A stretch of DNA of 64,000 nucleotides. Origin: Volvox africanus (Eukaryota; Chlorophyta; Chlorophyceae; Chlamydomonadales; Volvocaceae). The notes under the pieces were generated by a model, which was given only the letters and a program-made list of their open reading frames with translations, had not been told where the DNA came from and did no database searches. This document shows positions 27,601 to 40,915 of this stretch, in pieces. A program made the translations under genes and the position numbers. The first letter of the stretch is position 1, and every line of letters starts with the position of its first letter. The stretch spans positions 372,001 through 436,000 of the forward strand of contig BSDZ01000024.1 of the NCBI GenBank assembly GCA_030268105.1, in the 5' to 3' direction.

Positions 27601-30600
27601 CCGGCGGTCCGGGCACTCCGCTGGTGTTTCTTATTGTAATTGTCGTGTATCTTACATTTGCACGTCCTTCCCTCGCTGACGGATCATGCCGTACAGAGCT
27701 GCCCCAGGGTTCGTTGGCGTCTGCGGAAATGAACAGCCACAGCCTCCCGAATACCACTTCTGGAGAAACAGCGACAGCAGCGGCGGCAACCGCTACGGTG
27801 GAGAAAATTACATTGCATGTTGATGCCGCGACAAACTCGTCTCCTCGTCTTCCCGTCGCCTTAATGCTCCCCGCCACCGGTGATGCCTACACCGCGTCTG
27901 CAGTACCACGTACCATTACTACCACTACTACCACGACCACTTCCAAAACCAACACCTCCGTTTCCGAAAATAACAGCACGGCAAGCATGGTGAATGCTGG
28001 TGCATGCAATGGAGCGGCAGTATGCAGCGACACAAAGACTCATACAGTGTCCATCAACAAGAGCGAGGCGCCTCAGGACGCAGAAGTAGGAGGTTCACGG
28101 CCTGCATCCCCGCTGGGCCCTACAGAGGCACCACAAAGGACGATCAGTTGGCCGCAGCTGTGGGGCTCGCACGATTTCGCGCAGCCTAATGCAAGCAAGG
28201 AGGTGGGGGTCGCACTACGTATGGGTTTGGGTCAGGGAGATTGGGAAAAAGCCACCGGGCACAGTATGTTACAACCATTAAAACTCTCGTATATGCACTT
28301 TGGAAACCGGATTCATATTTGGGAAGGTGGCGCGGAAGCAACCATTTGGATGCGGTGTGACCCTAAGAGGATAAGTCAAGTGGCAGAACTGGGCACTGGC
28401 GTCCATAAAGTCGTGGCTCGGTCTCTAATTGCCATACAGGTTCCTCATTAACCCACAACATCAAGGTGTAATTTTTATGTGTGAATATACTCACCACCCA
28501 CAACCAAATGTTTCCCGTCCGCACTCTGCGGGAAGGGCTTGGTGACTCGGCACGCACATGGTACCGCAGCATCACTCAAGCCAAGCAACTAGATCCCTTC
28601 TTCTTTTGATGGCATGCAGCCGTGCGCAGCGGGCTCCATACCGTACGGCTGTGCAGCCAACCGTTATTGTTCAGCAGTACGAGGCGCCGTAGTCTGCGTT
28701 TAGCGCGTTTAACAGTTATGTCCCTGTCAGATGACACTTTGTCCCTGATCCCGATTGCGACCCATGGGTCACCTCAGGTAATGCAGGAAGCGCTTCATTA
28801 CATGAGATTCGCTATGGCAGTGTACGGCTGGAAGATGTACCTGTGGATGAACCGACTGCGGGGTGAGTACTTGTCGCGTCTGAAGCCTTGGGCCTCTCTC
28901 GCATGTATGGAAGGGATCTCCTGTGGAGCTCGGGGGTTGTCAAAATAGCCCTGAAGCGCGGCCAGCCCTGCAGGATGAGAGGGGTGGCTGATCCGGTAAG
29001 CGCGTTATTGGTAACTTAGGGTTTAAGGACCCGCTTTGTTTTGTATGAAGCCTTGGCCCAAACCTACCATACACGTGCCGGGAACAGCAATTTGGTTGTG
29101 CAGTTCGCAGCGCGCCTGTCTGCGTGGGGCTATTGCGGCAGGGCGGTCAAACCGGATGGGATGGGAGGTCGCGCGACGACATGGTACGGACACTGAACGG
29201 ATACACGAACTCGCTGTTGCCAAGCGCTGCGTCTTTTCTCGGCTGCACCCAACCCCTAGCCGCCTTATCCGCGTCCCTCCGCTGCATCTCTCGCTCGCTT
29301 GGGGATTTCTGCTTAACTACTGTTTGCGCTTTCATTTCCGGTCCATGCCGCACGTCCAAATGTTTTAACCTTTCTGCAGCGACCAACTGCTGCCGGCTGT
29401 GCCTGGGTCGCAACTGCGGGTGCTGTCGACAGTTGAGCTACTTTATCAGGGCGGTGGGACCTGACTATGGCCCATCGGAGGTAAGGCAAAGACCTAACGC
29501 CAGAGGGAGCAGCATCCGCGGCTGTGGGGCTTGAGGTTGTGCGGGTGCGGTTTCAGCTGCGCCAGCGGGTTCTTCCCTCGCCCCATTCTCCACACTTTAG
29601 AAAGCCGTTACCTCCAATCGCCCGTCCGCTGCAGACGAAGTTTTTTTCCCCGTCTTCTGTGGTCTCCATGACGACTGCCACAATGGCACGGTCACCTCAC
29701 AGGGATGCTGCTCTGCCGCGAAGCTTCTGGAGCGTGAGGCCATCACGCAGATGACAGGTGTACCGGATGACGAGATCCTCTACGTGTGTTACGATAACCG
29801 TGTTGGCGGGTTGTTGCCGTACTATGTCGCAGTGGACAGGCAGCGCCGCTCCGTGGTGGTAGCCGTGCGCGGCTCCTTGTCATTGAGCGACGTAGTCACC
29901 GATCTGTTGTGTGAGCCGGCGGAGTACGACGTGCCTGGCGTGCCCCACACGGTACGGTGCTGCACGACGGGACGGATATCAGGACGGGGACGTGTCGTTT
30001 GGTTTAAGCGATACCGGATACAAAGCCCCTACAGCATCTTTGCTGCAAGTGGGCATTGCCCCCGGGCTCGTCTGACCAGTTTATTGTTGTCCTCCTGCTC
30101 CATGTCCTGCAGGACGGTTCCGGGCGGCGAGTGCTCTGGGCGCATCGAGGCATGCTGGAGTCGACCCGAGCCACCCTGGCAGATCTCCAGAAGCAGGGCG
30201 TATTGGCGGCGGCCACTGCGGACTGGCCGGCGGACGTGGACGCGCAGAAGCGGCTACTGCAGCAGCTGCCCTCTGAGCGGGCGCGGGCAGTGGCATCACG
30301 GCTGCGAGGGGCCTGCTCGGGCTTTCGGGTAGTGGTGACAGGTGGGTGGTGGGTGTTTGAGAGCGACAGGGCGAAAAAATCTCCGCACGGGTGCCGGGCG
30401 ATACAAGGAAGACCCGTCTACCCCGGGGGAAGTCATGGGAGGGCTGGCGGGCTTATTCTCGACCGTAACAAGCTGCATGAGGCGTAGCGAGCCATGCATT
30501 TATATGTAGTGAGAGATGTGGTTTTATGCTAGCTGTACCGCGTCTGGTGCGCCAGACATCAGAGTAGAGGTACTATTTTTATGCCTTTCGTTATACACAA

Positions 30601-32867
30601 GACCTTAGCACCGCGCCTGGTCTGCTTGACCTTCGGACCTGCAGGTCACAGCCTGGGGGCCGGTGTGACAGGGTTGCTGGGGCCGCTGCTGCACAAGCAA
30701 TTCAACAAGCTGCGCTGCTGGGCGTTTGCTCCTCCGGGAGGCCTTATGAGCCCCAAGGTGCGTGGCTGGGAGGGGAGGCGAGGGTTGATAAGGGAAATAA
30801 ACTCGGTTCTATCGCTCATCGCTGCACTGGGACCCCTCTAGCCAAATCATCCAGTCATCTTGTCCCCTTCTGTTTCTCGTATGTCTGTGATTTAATGTAA
30901 TGCATGCAAAAATGACTTCCCGCCATCACTGAGGTACTTGAAATATCCAAACCGAATCCCCCCGGCTTCGGAATTGCATTCAGGCAGCAGAGTTGACGCA
31001 CGGAATTTGCATTTCCCTGGTTCACGCCAAGGACATGATTCCCCGTTTGGCTGTCAACACCATGGAGCAGCTGGTGCAGGTGGGAAATGGAAGGGCGGGC
31101 GGGTGCAGTAAGGCAGGGAAAGCCGTTTTGATGTTACGGCGTTTTCAGAACGTTCTTCGGCTGGCGGTGTGGGGTAGGGTAAAGGTCAATCAAGAGGTCA
31201 TGGCTTTGCCTCGCATCAGATATACCCCGTACCCGTTATCCCTCCGCCCTCTCCCGTATATGCGGAGCAAATGCCGGCGTCCGGACCACACGTTAGACGC
31301 GCCTATTGCGTGATTGCTGTGCCTTCTTTTCTCTGTGACCCACGGGTCGGTCGGCCGCACAGGATCTGGTCAACGTCGGAGTTTATTCGCGAATCCGCAA
31401 GTTGTCAATTATAGGGAGCCTCATCATGATGAACGCCCGGCCACCTCTGGAGGAGCTCTTCCTGCCCCCGGACATGACGCTGAAACCTGAGCTGCAGAAA
31501 GTCCTGGACAGTTATAGCAGTCCGGTATGTCCGGTTGGATCCAAGATTCTTCTGTGGGAGATATTCGTTTCATCCGTTGGTTTCGTTGGATTAAACCCAT
31601 TTTGTGAACCTAAATTGTTTTGAAGGGATCGACGTTGCCTTAGCGCCCTCCATCCCTTCGTTCTCGGCTACTTTCTCTCCATTCCGTGCTGAAAAAACAT
31701 ACCCGCTTGTCCCGGATAAATGCACTTCATGTGCCACAACACCCTGCGTCCCTTTTCGCAGGAGGGGTTCAGTGTCAAGGTTGCTGATCAGTTCGTCGGC
31801 GCGCGGGACTTCTTGCCGCCCGGCCACATGCTGTACGTGGAGCGGCGCAAGCGACAGCACGAGGAGGTGCCCTGCTGCACGTGCAACGTCTGTATGCTGG
31901 ATCTCAGCTCTCGAAACGCAAATTACATCTGCAGGTACATACTCAGGCGGGGTGGAAGGTAAAGGGGGTAAAGTGCCCGGGCCTCATCCGCTTCAGGGTA
32001 TCGGATTGATAGCCGATTGGAAAGAGAAATGCGACGAGAATCCACGGCCTTTAGTAGGTGTGGAGCCTTCAAGAAGCTGTGCTGCTGGAGACGGGTTTGG
32101 GCGTGATGCCTGAGGCATTACCTTAACCTCATCCGGGTCTATTGTGTACCCGATCTCGGATTGGATCTGAGATCTGCCGTCGCGTACACATTGCTCGTTC
32201 CTCGCAGATGGATCCAGGTAAAGGATTTGATGGAAGCTGGGCTCGTGATCTCCAGATCCATGTTTCTGGATCATCTGCCGGACAACACGCTGTACGCACT
32301 GGAAAGGGTAAGATATATGTGTGCGGGATATACAATATACATGTGCATTCAAAAAATGGATAAATTATAATAATATATTATAATATATCATATCATATCA
32401 TATCATGTTATAATATTGCATAATTGAAAGAGGTAGTCAAATGAATATATAAAAGCATGATGTACTATATATTATAATGATAATATTCATGACCCGGATT
32501 AATATATACATATATATTTATCCGGGACTTAATGGACTTTGCGTCACCTCTCCCTCTCCCTCTTCCTGGCTGCATATTTGTTATCATAAATCATTCGGCC
32601 TGACTGCCCCTCCCGACTCCGCATCCCTCAAGGCCCCCGCACCCCGTTGGTCGCGTCTGCGTTGTCCCACAGGCCGTTAACCAACTGAACGATCTCCCAA
32701 CCGGTCCTCCGTCCAGCAGTAGTGCAGCGGTCACTGTCGGCTTGGATCCGCCTGGGGCCAATGAGGGCAGCAGCAGTGATGACCAGACGCCAACCCCAAA
32801 TGCGTCTCCGCCGGCCCCGCTGTCAGGTGCCATCGCGGCAGCGGCGACGAGGGAGCCTCCCGTCTGA
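24650..32867 (+). CDS. DAGL: sn-1-specific diacylglycerol lipase
   Basis: Membrane-bound class 3 lipase that cleaves diacylglycerol to 2-monoacylglycerol and a fatty acid. Fifteen phase-consistent exons give 1061 residues: 24650-24914, 25291-25748, 26890-27230, 27319-27431, 27697-28202, 28778-28862, 29380-29480, 29703-29951, 30113-30341, 30645-30757, 30984-31079, 31363-31524, 31762-31934, 32208-32307, 32673-32867. The N-terminus PALVVLGRRWHIAADDLPLP and about four hydrophobic segments within residues 28-172 are typical of the family. The lipase core reads RRSVVVAVRGSLSLSDVVTD, then GHSLGAGV (nucleophile Ser about 785), KDMIPRL (Asp about 837) and LDHLPDNTLYAL (His about 986). Exon 5 inserts about 168 Ser/Thr/Ala-rich residues between the membrane and catalytic parts. 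Middle joints around exons 4-6 are the least certain. Confidence 0.93.
32340..32520. repeat. AT-rich block with TCATA repeats in DAG lipase intron
   Basis: Nearly pure A/T sequence containing four tandem ATCAT units and TATA runs, inside the intron 32308-32672. It contrasts sharply with the GC-rich exons on both sides and may form a cruciform. Confidence 0.85.
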
Positions 32868-34519
32868 GGTCTGCGGTGGCGACGTGCTTAGGGCCTGGCG
32901 GAGCGAGGTATGACGCGGCAGGTGCAGAACAGCGGCTCCCGCTTTTGGTTCCGGAGGTTGGGCGACTTGAGACTCGAGGATGGGCTGAATTGATCCGTCG
33001 GGATGAGCCGATCAGAGCTCCCAGCCACGGAGTGGTACAGATACGCCTCTCTATACGGATAGGGTGTACGACATGATTTCACCAACACAAGAGTAAAGTC
33101 CGCAGAGTCATGCACTCCACAGCTGCTGGCGCTGGGGCCGGTGCTGAGGCTGGGGCTGCCAATCTTGACATGAATTTAAATATAATCAGGGAGAGGTCAG
33201 TAACGGGGTACTCTTTGATGAGTTTTGCAGCAGCTGGCCAACTGACTGGAACACGTAACAAGTAACAAATGCATCTCTTCCGGATGTATGTTGGCGCGCC
33301 ACTTGCATGCCTGGCGCCCCTTCGATTATGCTTTTGTTTTATTTAAACCACTGCTTAATTGTACTGATATTGATGCCGACCGTAATTCGTCAAATAACAA
33401 ACGAACGGACTGTTCGTGCCGTTGTGATCTTATTTTACAGCCCAATGGCCGCCAATCCTTTCCGGGCCCTATGACGTGATCACGTGGTCTGGGCCGCGGG
33501 ATTCCCATGGGCTACAGATATGCCGTATTTGGGAGTCCGGTGTGTGTGTATGTGGTGTGGAAGGTTGTTACACGTGAGCCACGAAGGTGCCGGGGAAGGG
33601 ACGGGGTAACTCGGGATGTCGAGGTCTTGTTTCGTTTGCATTAGCATGCGAGGACAGGAGCTGTACGGAGAGAAAGCCCCTCACAGGTTCCTGCAGAACA
33701 GCTGCGATCGTGAGGATGATGCGAACAATCACTTTGGCAGATCCCGGCCCAGCTTCGCCTATCTCCTACCCGTCCTGCGGGGCTTGAATGGGGCCGTGAT
33801 GCTATACAGAGATGTGCTTTGCTATGCTATGCCCCGTCCTACGTTGAGCTATCTATCATAACGTGTACTCATGCGCGCAGGTTGGGGATGGTGCACAGAC
33901 TCCCCTGCTGGCCTCGGTGATTATTCGCATCCTGGGCCTCTGGGGCTACATGTATCTGGGGTTTTGATGTTTTTGATATTTCGGCAGCCTTTACCTGGAG
34001 GTGGTCATCCATGTGTGCGACATACCGTGATGTTCCGTGATTCAGGGATTAAAGGTGTCGAGCAGGAGCACTGCTAGGTGCGGTTCGCACGTTAGGGGGG
34101 GGGTGATTTTCAGGTGTGCAACAGCCACTTCCATTGTGCGTATGAAGTCGGCAATGACTGCGGGATAAGGCACGGGTGCGGGCTCCCAGTGTTCTCGTAA
34201 ATTCGCATAGTTGAGCCCGCACACTGCGTGGTTATAATGATTAGTGTGATTCGTACTGAACTTTGTACATAAATCTGTAATCACATCCGAATTCGTACAC
34301 TGCGGGTCAAAACGGTCTCTCAAAACGGTCTTGCAGTGTGAAGGACTTTATAATGCTAGTGCTAGAGAAACACCATCATATAACTCAGTCACCAGCAAAG
34401 ACTTGCCATCGTCGTACATCCTCATTCATCTTTTACGAACTTTTATGGATTAGGTTTAGTATGGCCACACATATGGACAAAATTTCGCACAGCATCTTTT
34501 CAGAGGCTGCCTCTGGACC
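32868..34519. other. Convergent 3' interval between DAG lipase and SIL1
   Basis: About 1.65 kb between two genes that point at each other. It must carry both 3' UTRs. No exon, repeat family or RNA gene was recognised. No TGTAA close behind the DAG lipase stop was found, so its 3' end is unknown. Confidence 0.5.
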
Positions 34520-37500
34520 TCATTGCTTCCTATCTGCTGCTGCTTGACAATGCTGCTCCGCCTCGGCTGACCTACCACATTGCCCCGCTCCCGGGATGGC
34601 ATCTCGACTTCCGCCGATACCCACCCCCTCCGCAGCTGCTGTCCCTATCTCTAAGGACTCCGAGGGTCCTTCCTCCGCCTTCTGGCGGCCCACGGTCGGA
34701 CCCCCTAGCGCGAGCACCTGCTGCTGTGCCGGCGGCTCTAAGGTTCCAACACACACACCTGAGCCGCCCCTGCCTCGCGCCTCCCTGCTAGAAGTCCTCG
34801 CATCCGCACCCACACCTCCAACCCCGCCCGCGGCAGTGCCCGTCTCGTATCCGCTCTGCTGCTGGTGCTGCTGAGCCCCCTCATCTTTCTCCATGTGGAG
34901 GGCGTCCGGCTGTGCCATGAGAATCGAGACTTGGCGCACAAGGCCCTCCAGGAATTCGTGGTACGGATCCGGCTCGCCTCCTGGTTCCGGAGCCTCGGCT
35001 CGGAGCTGCTCACGCAGCTCTAAGATGGCCTCCTCTGCGACCGGGGGACAGACGGAGGAAAACCGGCAGGTTGCGGTGGGTTCTTCTTCTTCTTCTCCTC
35101 CCAAGCTGCAGTGCAGAGCAATATTCAAGGTGAAAGCCGCCCAACATTATGGGCCAGGATGCGCTGCTTCGCTCTGATCGTATTTGCGGCTTGTTGAATA
35201 CCAGTCTTCCTAACCTCATTACCCTCCGGCCGATCTCGCAATCCCACGTTCACATTCCCACCTGCACCACTCTCCCGCAATGCACGCCGCGCGGTAGCAC
35301 TGCCCGCCAGCCGCTGCATCACCAACAGCGCTTTCTCCTGCGCAACAAATTTTGTTAGGGCCGCAGAGCCCGACGCCAAAGCAGCAGAAGGGAGTAGCGG
35401 CATAGGGTACAGCAGGAAACAGGGATGAGGGAAATGAAGCACTCGAGGGATCCAGAGAGGGAGAGCCCAGCCTTCAGAGGGCGAAGCCAACGGCGGTCAC
35501 CAGAGCAGTCCATTCAGAAAGGATAGACCTAACTAGCACCAGATGAGAAGTCACGACTACCTAATCGTATTGTGCCGAACCGAACCTCAAGGACCGACCC
35601 GAGCCCCGTCGTCACTGCGATTTGGTAACAAGTGCGCAGCGCCAGTGACTCGGGTCTTTTGTCACACCGACCCACCGACCCACCTTCCTATACCGTGCCA
35701 TTTCCCACCTGCATGTCTGGGTCCTGCTCCAGCAACAAGGCCACCACCGCCTGCGGCAAGCCGGCGCCGATGGCGGCAGCGGTCAGCACGTCACCCCCGT
35801 TAACGATAGTCCCCGCCACGGCGTCTGCACTGACGCCGCCCTGTGGCATGTGGACACGTGGGGATATGCGTATCTTAAAATTTGGACGGTCTAGGACGGG
35901 AATGAAGATCCGAACGGAGTGTGCGGGCCCCGGGCGTGGGGGAGGTGGAGGGGAAGGGAGGGGAGAGCGTTGTGCGCAGGAAAGGCACGGCGACGCAAAT
36001 AAAAAATTGCGCGTGTATCTGTGTGTGTTGGTGTGTGTTGGGGTGTGTGTGTGCCTATGTGCCTATGTGTATATGTGTCTGTGTGTATGTCACGAAGGTT
36101 TGGACGGAGAGGAGAAGGACCTCAGTGCGCCGGGAGTTCAGGCAGTGTGACCCGCTGGCACCGGCGGTCACACTGGGAGCACCAACTCAACAATCAGGCT
36201 CCGAAACCCAAGATCTGTGTCGAGGCAATATGCCGGGATGTTGGGGATCAGGGACAGGAAACTCGCACTTCTAACCTCCTTGCTTCGCACATCGTCCTTC
36301 CCAATGCGACTAGTGCAGGGTCGCGATGGATTGGGCCACACGGCAGTGGGCAAAAGCCATCAACCATCGGACCCGTTTGAACCATTTCAAAGCGATGAAG
36401 GTGTGAACAAGCCAGGTCCTGTTCTCTTCGGGGCAGAGCAACCCCGAAAAACCCTGATTGGGAAGGCCCCAACTCCCCTGCCTCTGCCTACTGTTGCTCA
36501 GAGCAGCCTCCCCGTGAACGGTGCACCCACCGCCGCCGTCCCCGCCTCCGCCCAGCCTTCCCCATCCAGATGGTGCAAAGTCCGTATATGCAGTCCACTG
36601 CCGCTGCCGCTGCTGCCGCTGCTGCCGCTGCTGCTGCTGCTGGCCGTGTCGGTCCTAGCCGCCGCCATCCCCGTCCCCGCCTCCGCCCCGGCGGGCAGTG
36701 TGTCCACAAGGTCCATGAACAAACTGAGCGCCCTCCTCTTCATCCGGGCTGCCACGGACTCTCCCCGCAGCAGCAGCCCCAGAGCCCCAAAACCGCCTAC
36801 GACAGAGGAGGAACACCAAAGGGATAGCGGGGACGAGGGCTAAAAGCCGGTCATGGCACTCGTGTGGATGACCCAGTCCTTAGAACACACACACACACAT
36901 ATTTACACACACGCACATTTTATTCCATTATCACAACTATAAGGGTCAACTCTACCACATTAAAAATAACAAAATGGATCTATTAACAACACTGAACCAT
37001 AGAATGTTATTAAAAAATGCAAATCATAATCTTAATAACTCTTTAATAAACTACAGCTTAATTCCTGCTTAAGATATCATAGGTAAATGTTATATGTACC
37101 TTAAAACAGCTAATTGAAATACACACGCACGCGTCTGCCGCCTGCCCAGCCCATATCACAACCTAAGCCTCACCGGCGCTCGCAAAGGCCTTCCTGGGTT
37201 CGGGCAGATTTCGAACCATCGCCGCGAGCGCGTACATCCCCTTCACCGCCGCCTCCTCCTGCTGGGACTGAGACATCTGACGGGTATGAGAGGGGGAGGA
37301 AAGGAATCAGTAACCTGAAGGTAGCCTCAATACGGGACAGTGTGGCGCATCGGAAGTGTAGGCGGTCAGGTGCCACCTGTCGAGGGTCGAGTGTTGGATG
37401 ATACGAATCCGGACGAGCTAAGGGAGAGTCTCGTGCACATGGACACTTTTGGAACCCTAAGAACATCACTGGAGGACGGGGAGGCTTTGTCCTCCGCGCA

Positions 37501-39329
37501 CCTAGGTGCGGTTAGCATTCCCGCAGGCAGGCCATTGCGACGACCTCTTGGGAGATTAAAGCCAGTGGGTGAAGGGGAGAGAGGGGCAGCAACCGCAAGG
37601 TGAAGAGCGGACCGGCGGAATGGCGGCTTTGCTCCCGACACAACTCCCCATCCCCACTGCCGTTACCCGCGCGCCCTTCAGGAGGAGGTGGAGGGCTCAC
37701 CGCTCTTCCCGACCGCACCTGCAGGAGGGTGTCCACGATGTCTGGATGGTCGGCCAGCAGGGCGCGTTGAAAGGAGGGGTTGTTGGAGGCAGCGGTACCC
37801 AGCACGTACGCAGCTGCTGCAGCGACCTCCGACCCACGGGTCAGTTGGGTCACCACGGCGGTGATGCCGCCCAGCGGGTGCAGGTCTGCATGAGACGAGA
37901 TGTCGGGGTGGAACAGAGCCCACATTTAGCTTGCTTGGCACACCGTTGAGAACCCTAGGATGCCGTCCTCTAGGGGCTGAGGACACGGTCTGCCGAATGT
38001 CGACCTCTGTGCCCCTTCGCGTCCCATTCATCCATTCATTCGCTGCCTTGACGCCCCTTCCTTCAAGAAGAAGAAGACCGCACTCCCCCAACCGTGAACT
38101 GCTAACTTCTAACTGCCCTTAGCAGCCACCAACCATTGGCATTGTCGATAGGCTCCACGAGTACCTGCAGCGCCTGAAGCGCCGCCAGCAGCTCAGTATT
38201 GGAGGCTCCGGGGCGCTGCAGGATTGCTATGCCCTCCTGCAGTGCTCGGGACCCCCAACAGATGGAAAGAGGTGACGTGCCGCCCGTCTGCCCGTTGGCT
38301 GCGGGCCGGGTTTTGACACCGACACGGCTGTGACAGACAAGCCGGCGAGGTTGATTCTTGCCTTACCTGACCGTCGTGTTCTAATTCCATAGTCCTTTGT
38401 CATGGCTATGGCACTGGGCACCCCGGGCTGTGCAGTGTGCACTGTAAGTGCGACATGTACATGACATAAAAAAGCCTAAAAGGCGCATGTCTTTCTGCAA
38501 ATTATGCTTCAATCGCAGCACGAATGGACGCGCATGAATTGCGCATTGTGTCGCATTTACGGAGATAAAATTAACCTCTTAAGACGGATATCCAGCTGCG
38601 GTATTACTTGCCTTCATCATGTCGGTCTCAGTCGGTTGAGATCGCACGTGGTCCAGCAGCTATGTACAGATCGGAGTTTGTGACAAGGAGGGGAAAAGGA
38701 GGAGCAAGGTTACGGTAATGCATGAGAAGTACACGGAAGAGGGGTAGGGCCAGGACCGGGTTGGGGAGACAGGAAAGGGTAAAACACTACAGACCCGCTT
38801 AATTTAAATATATGAACACTAGCTGCCCCAGATTCCCAATATCGACGAATAAAGGCCGAGATAAAACCTGATGAATGTCTATAAGCTGCGGGATTCAGTG
38901 GCCCTGTCCCTAATCCCAAATCCCTTCCTCCTCCACCTCCACCGCGCATACCGGTGACGTACCTCTTTAACCCTTCGGCGCTGCTCCTTCAGGTCACGGA
39001 CAATTTGAATTCTCTGTGCTTCCTCCGCCTGGGACGCCAGCTTTTCGGGGTCACTATGAGCTGCAGGGATGCCGCCAAAAGCAAGGGCACACAGCGTGTA
39101 CGATAACGTGTCTTTTCACCCATCAAATAGTTCATATTTACATACATATAGCCCAATGAAGGAGGTCCTCCATGGAACGTGGGTCATCACTGCCGTCGTC
39201 GCCTAATTGGGAAGAGAAAAGGTCGATGGCTTCGCCTACAATTGCTTGACCAAAATCTGCTCTTGATACAGTGGCGAATAAACATCCTATTAATGATCCT
39301 AAAAACAAAAGGATATAACGCCGTCGCAT
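34520..39329 (-). CDS. SIL1: SIL1/Fes1-type Hsp70 nucleotide exchange factor
   Basis: Armadillo-type exchange factor that releases ADP from Hsp70, here probably from BiP in the ER lumen. Ten phase-consistent exons give 563 residues: 39146-39329, 38963-39060, 38612-38659, 38134-38236, 37719-37885, 37174-37276, 36531-36796, 35709-35840, 35262-35337, 34520-35034. The chosen Met starts RRRYILLFLGSLIGCLFATV, a clear signal peptide; an in-frame Met 22 codons upstream (39395) would bury it. LLHWAISHSDPEKLAS is the Fes1/SIL1 N-terminal motif, and VEPIDNANDLHPLGG, AAAYVLGTAASNNPSFQ and VKGMYALAAMVRNLP are its repeat signatures. The intron after exon 38612-38659 starts with GC instead of GT. A low-complexity stretch in exon 7 and a 170-residue Gly/Gln/Glu-rich tail are lineage additions. 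The tail ends DRKQ, not an obvious ER-retention signal. Confidence 0.9.
36019..36095. repeat. TG-rich microsatellite in SIL1 intron
   Basis: Imperfect TGTG/TATG repeats over about 75 bases in the intron 35841-36530. It produces spurious Cys/Val-rich frames on the plus strand. Confidence 0.85.
36884..37110. repeat. CA run and AT-rich block in SIL1 intron
   Basis: A short (AC)n run followed by about 180 bases of strongly A/T-rich sequence within the intron 36797-37173. Like the block at 32.4 kb, it is an AT island inside a GC-rich gene. Confidence 0.75.
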
Positions 39330-40915
39330 TTCCTTTCGTCCCCAACTGCTAGTTTCCCAGGTGAGTCTTGGCCTAATGGTGATGTGAGATCGCAAAGCCA
39401 GGAGTATTCGATGATAGCTTCAAAGAGCCTTGATCGCTAACCTCTTGAGTTTTGCAGTCCTCCGAGAAAATGATTTGCTCAGTTGTTGTACGGCGAGTTA
39501 TGGACGGATCCCTGTGCACGAACCATCTCATGGGACGGGAAGCTCATTCAGCATCTGCAGCCTGACTGTGCAGGATCTCAACAGAGCAGGGCATCGATAA
39601 CCAAATTAATCGATTTCCTCAGCCCTCCCAATATGGATTTTGTCTACGTGCCTAGCTAGCGTCTCGTCTGAGTGTATATGTGTGTATTCACTTCCCCGCT
39701 TCTCACTGTTGTTCTTAACCCCTGTTGAGGAAATTGTTGAGGAAATCCATATCTCCAAAACGCCAAGGGGACCCCCTGTCTTTGTGCCCAAAATCATCGC
39801 CTGTCGTCGGTAACGCCTCTTGTTCGTAAGCCAATGCATCAGATGTTCAATTTCCGTAGGTTTCCCCTGCCTCCTGCAATGCAGATTTCATGCCCTGCTT
39901 CTCAATGGCCTGCGGGAGGTTGGCAGCCAGGGAATGCCGTAGGGCCATGCATATGGCGGGCAGGGGCTGCACCGAACAAATGGATACAACTGGACTGCAC
40001 GCAGCCCTGAAGAAGGGTACTGATGTCAGCTCAGAATAATTGAACAGGCTAACGACTTTTTACATCAACCTAACCGGGGCGGGGAGTAATTATCTAACGG
40101 GTCAGTCAGTATATAAACGAGAGTTATTCCGCTAAGAATGAGACGGGACACGGCCCTCCGTTGCAGGACGAGTGAGCGAAATACCACCACCTAAAATCAC
40201 CCACTACAAATCCTGCTCTAGTCTGTCATAAATACAATTGCGTGATCCAGATCCCACCCTCGTGAGGTGATGGCTTTTGGCGATGATGTGAATCCCCGTT
40301 TAAGCGATTCTTCTGAATTGAAAGTTACGGCAACAGTGTTGCTGCGAAGGCACCAAAGCCCTATTATCCGCCTGCGCTGCCCTAACAGGCCCCACCCCAG
40401 AACTCACCCCAAAAGCCAACAAAGCCAACAAACACAAACCCTAACCGGGAAGGCAAACGCCTGTAACCCCTCTTAAGTCTCCTTGATCGCATATCATGGA
40501 GGGTCGTATTCCCCACCCCGTCATCAAGCATCCCCCCCTTTCAACACAAACAGCCCCCAATATCACCACCGTAAGATTACGCCTAACGATGCGTCCAACG
40601 AGACAACCCACAACAAGCCCGCATGCTAGGCCCCATCCGTGGCTTGCGGGTTGTTTGCCCGTACATCCCATAGGCCATCCCAGGCCGGAACCATCAAACT
40701 CCCAGCCGCTACCTTCCTGATCCGGGGGCCCAATCCTACAAGGCTGCTGCTGTCTTAACCGCTGCCCACATACATCATGTCATGTCACCATTTGATCTTG
40801 ACGTAGGGTTGGGCCTTGGGCAGTAAGGCCAAACCCTATGGGCTTGGGCAGTAAGGCCCACGAAGCCTACATAGCGTGAAAAGGCTCAGGAAGAGGTTCA
40901 TGCCTATCACGTCCA
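39330..40915. other. Interval between neurochondrin stop and SIL1 start
   Basis: About 1.6 kb on the minus-strand path: the SIL1 promoter on the left and the neurochondrin 3' UTR on the right. At 40809-40860 a unit of about 19 bases ending GGGCAGTAAGGCC occurs twice in tandem. No exon recognised. Confidence 0.5.
40809..40860. repeat. Two-unit tandem repeat near neurochondrin 3' end
   Basis: The string TTGGGCAGTAAGGCC appears twice about 28 bases apart, just beyond the neurochondrin stop codon and so probably in its 3' UTR. Confidence 0.7.
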
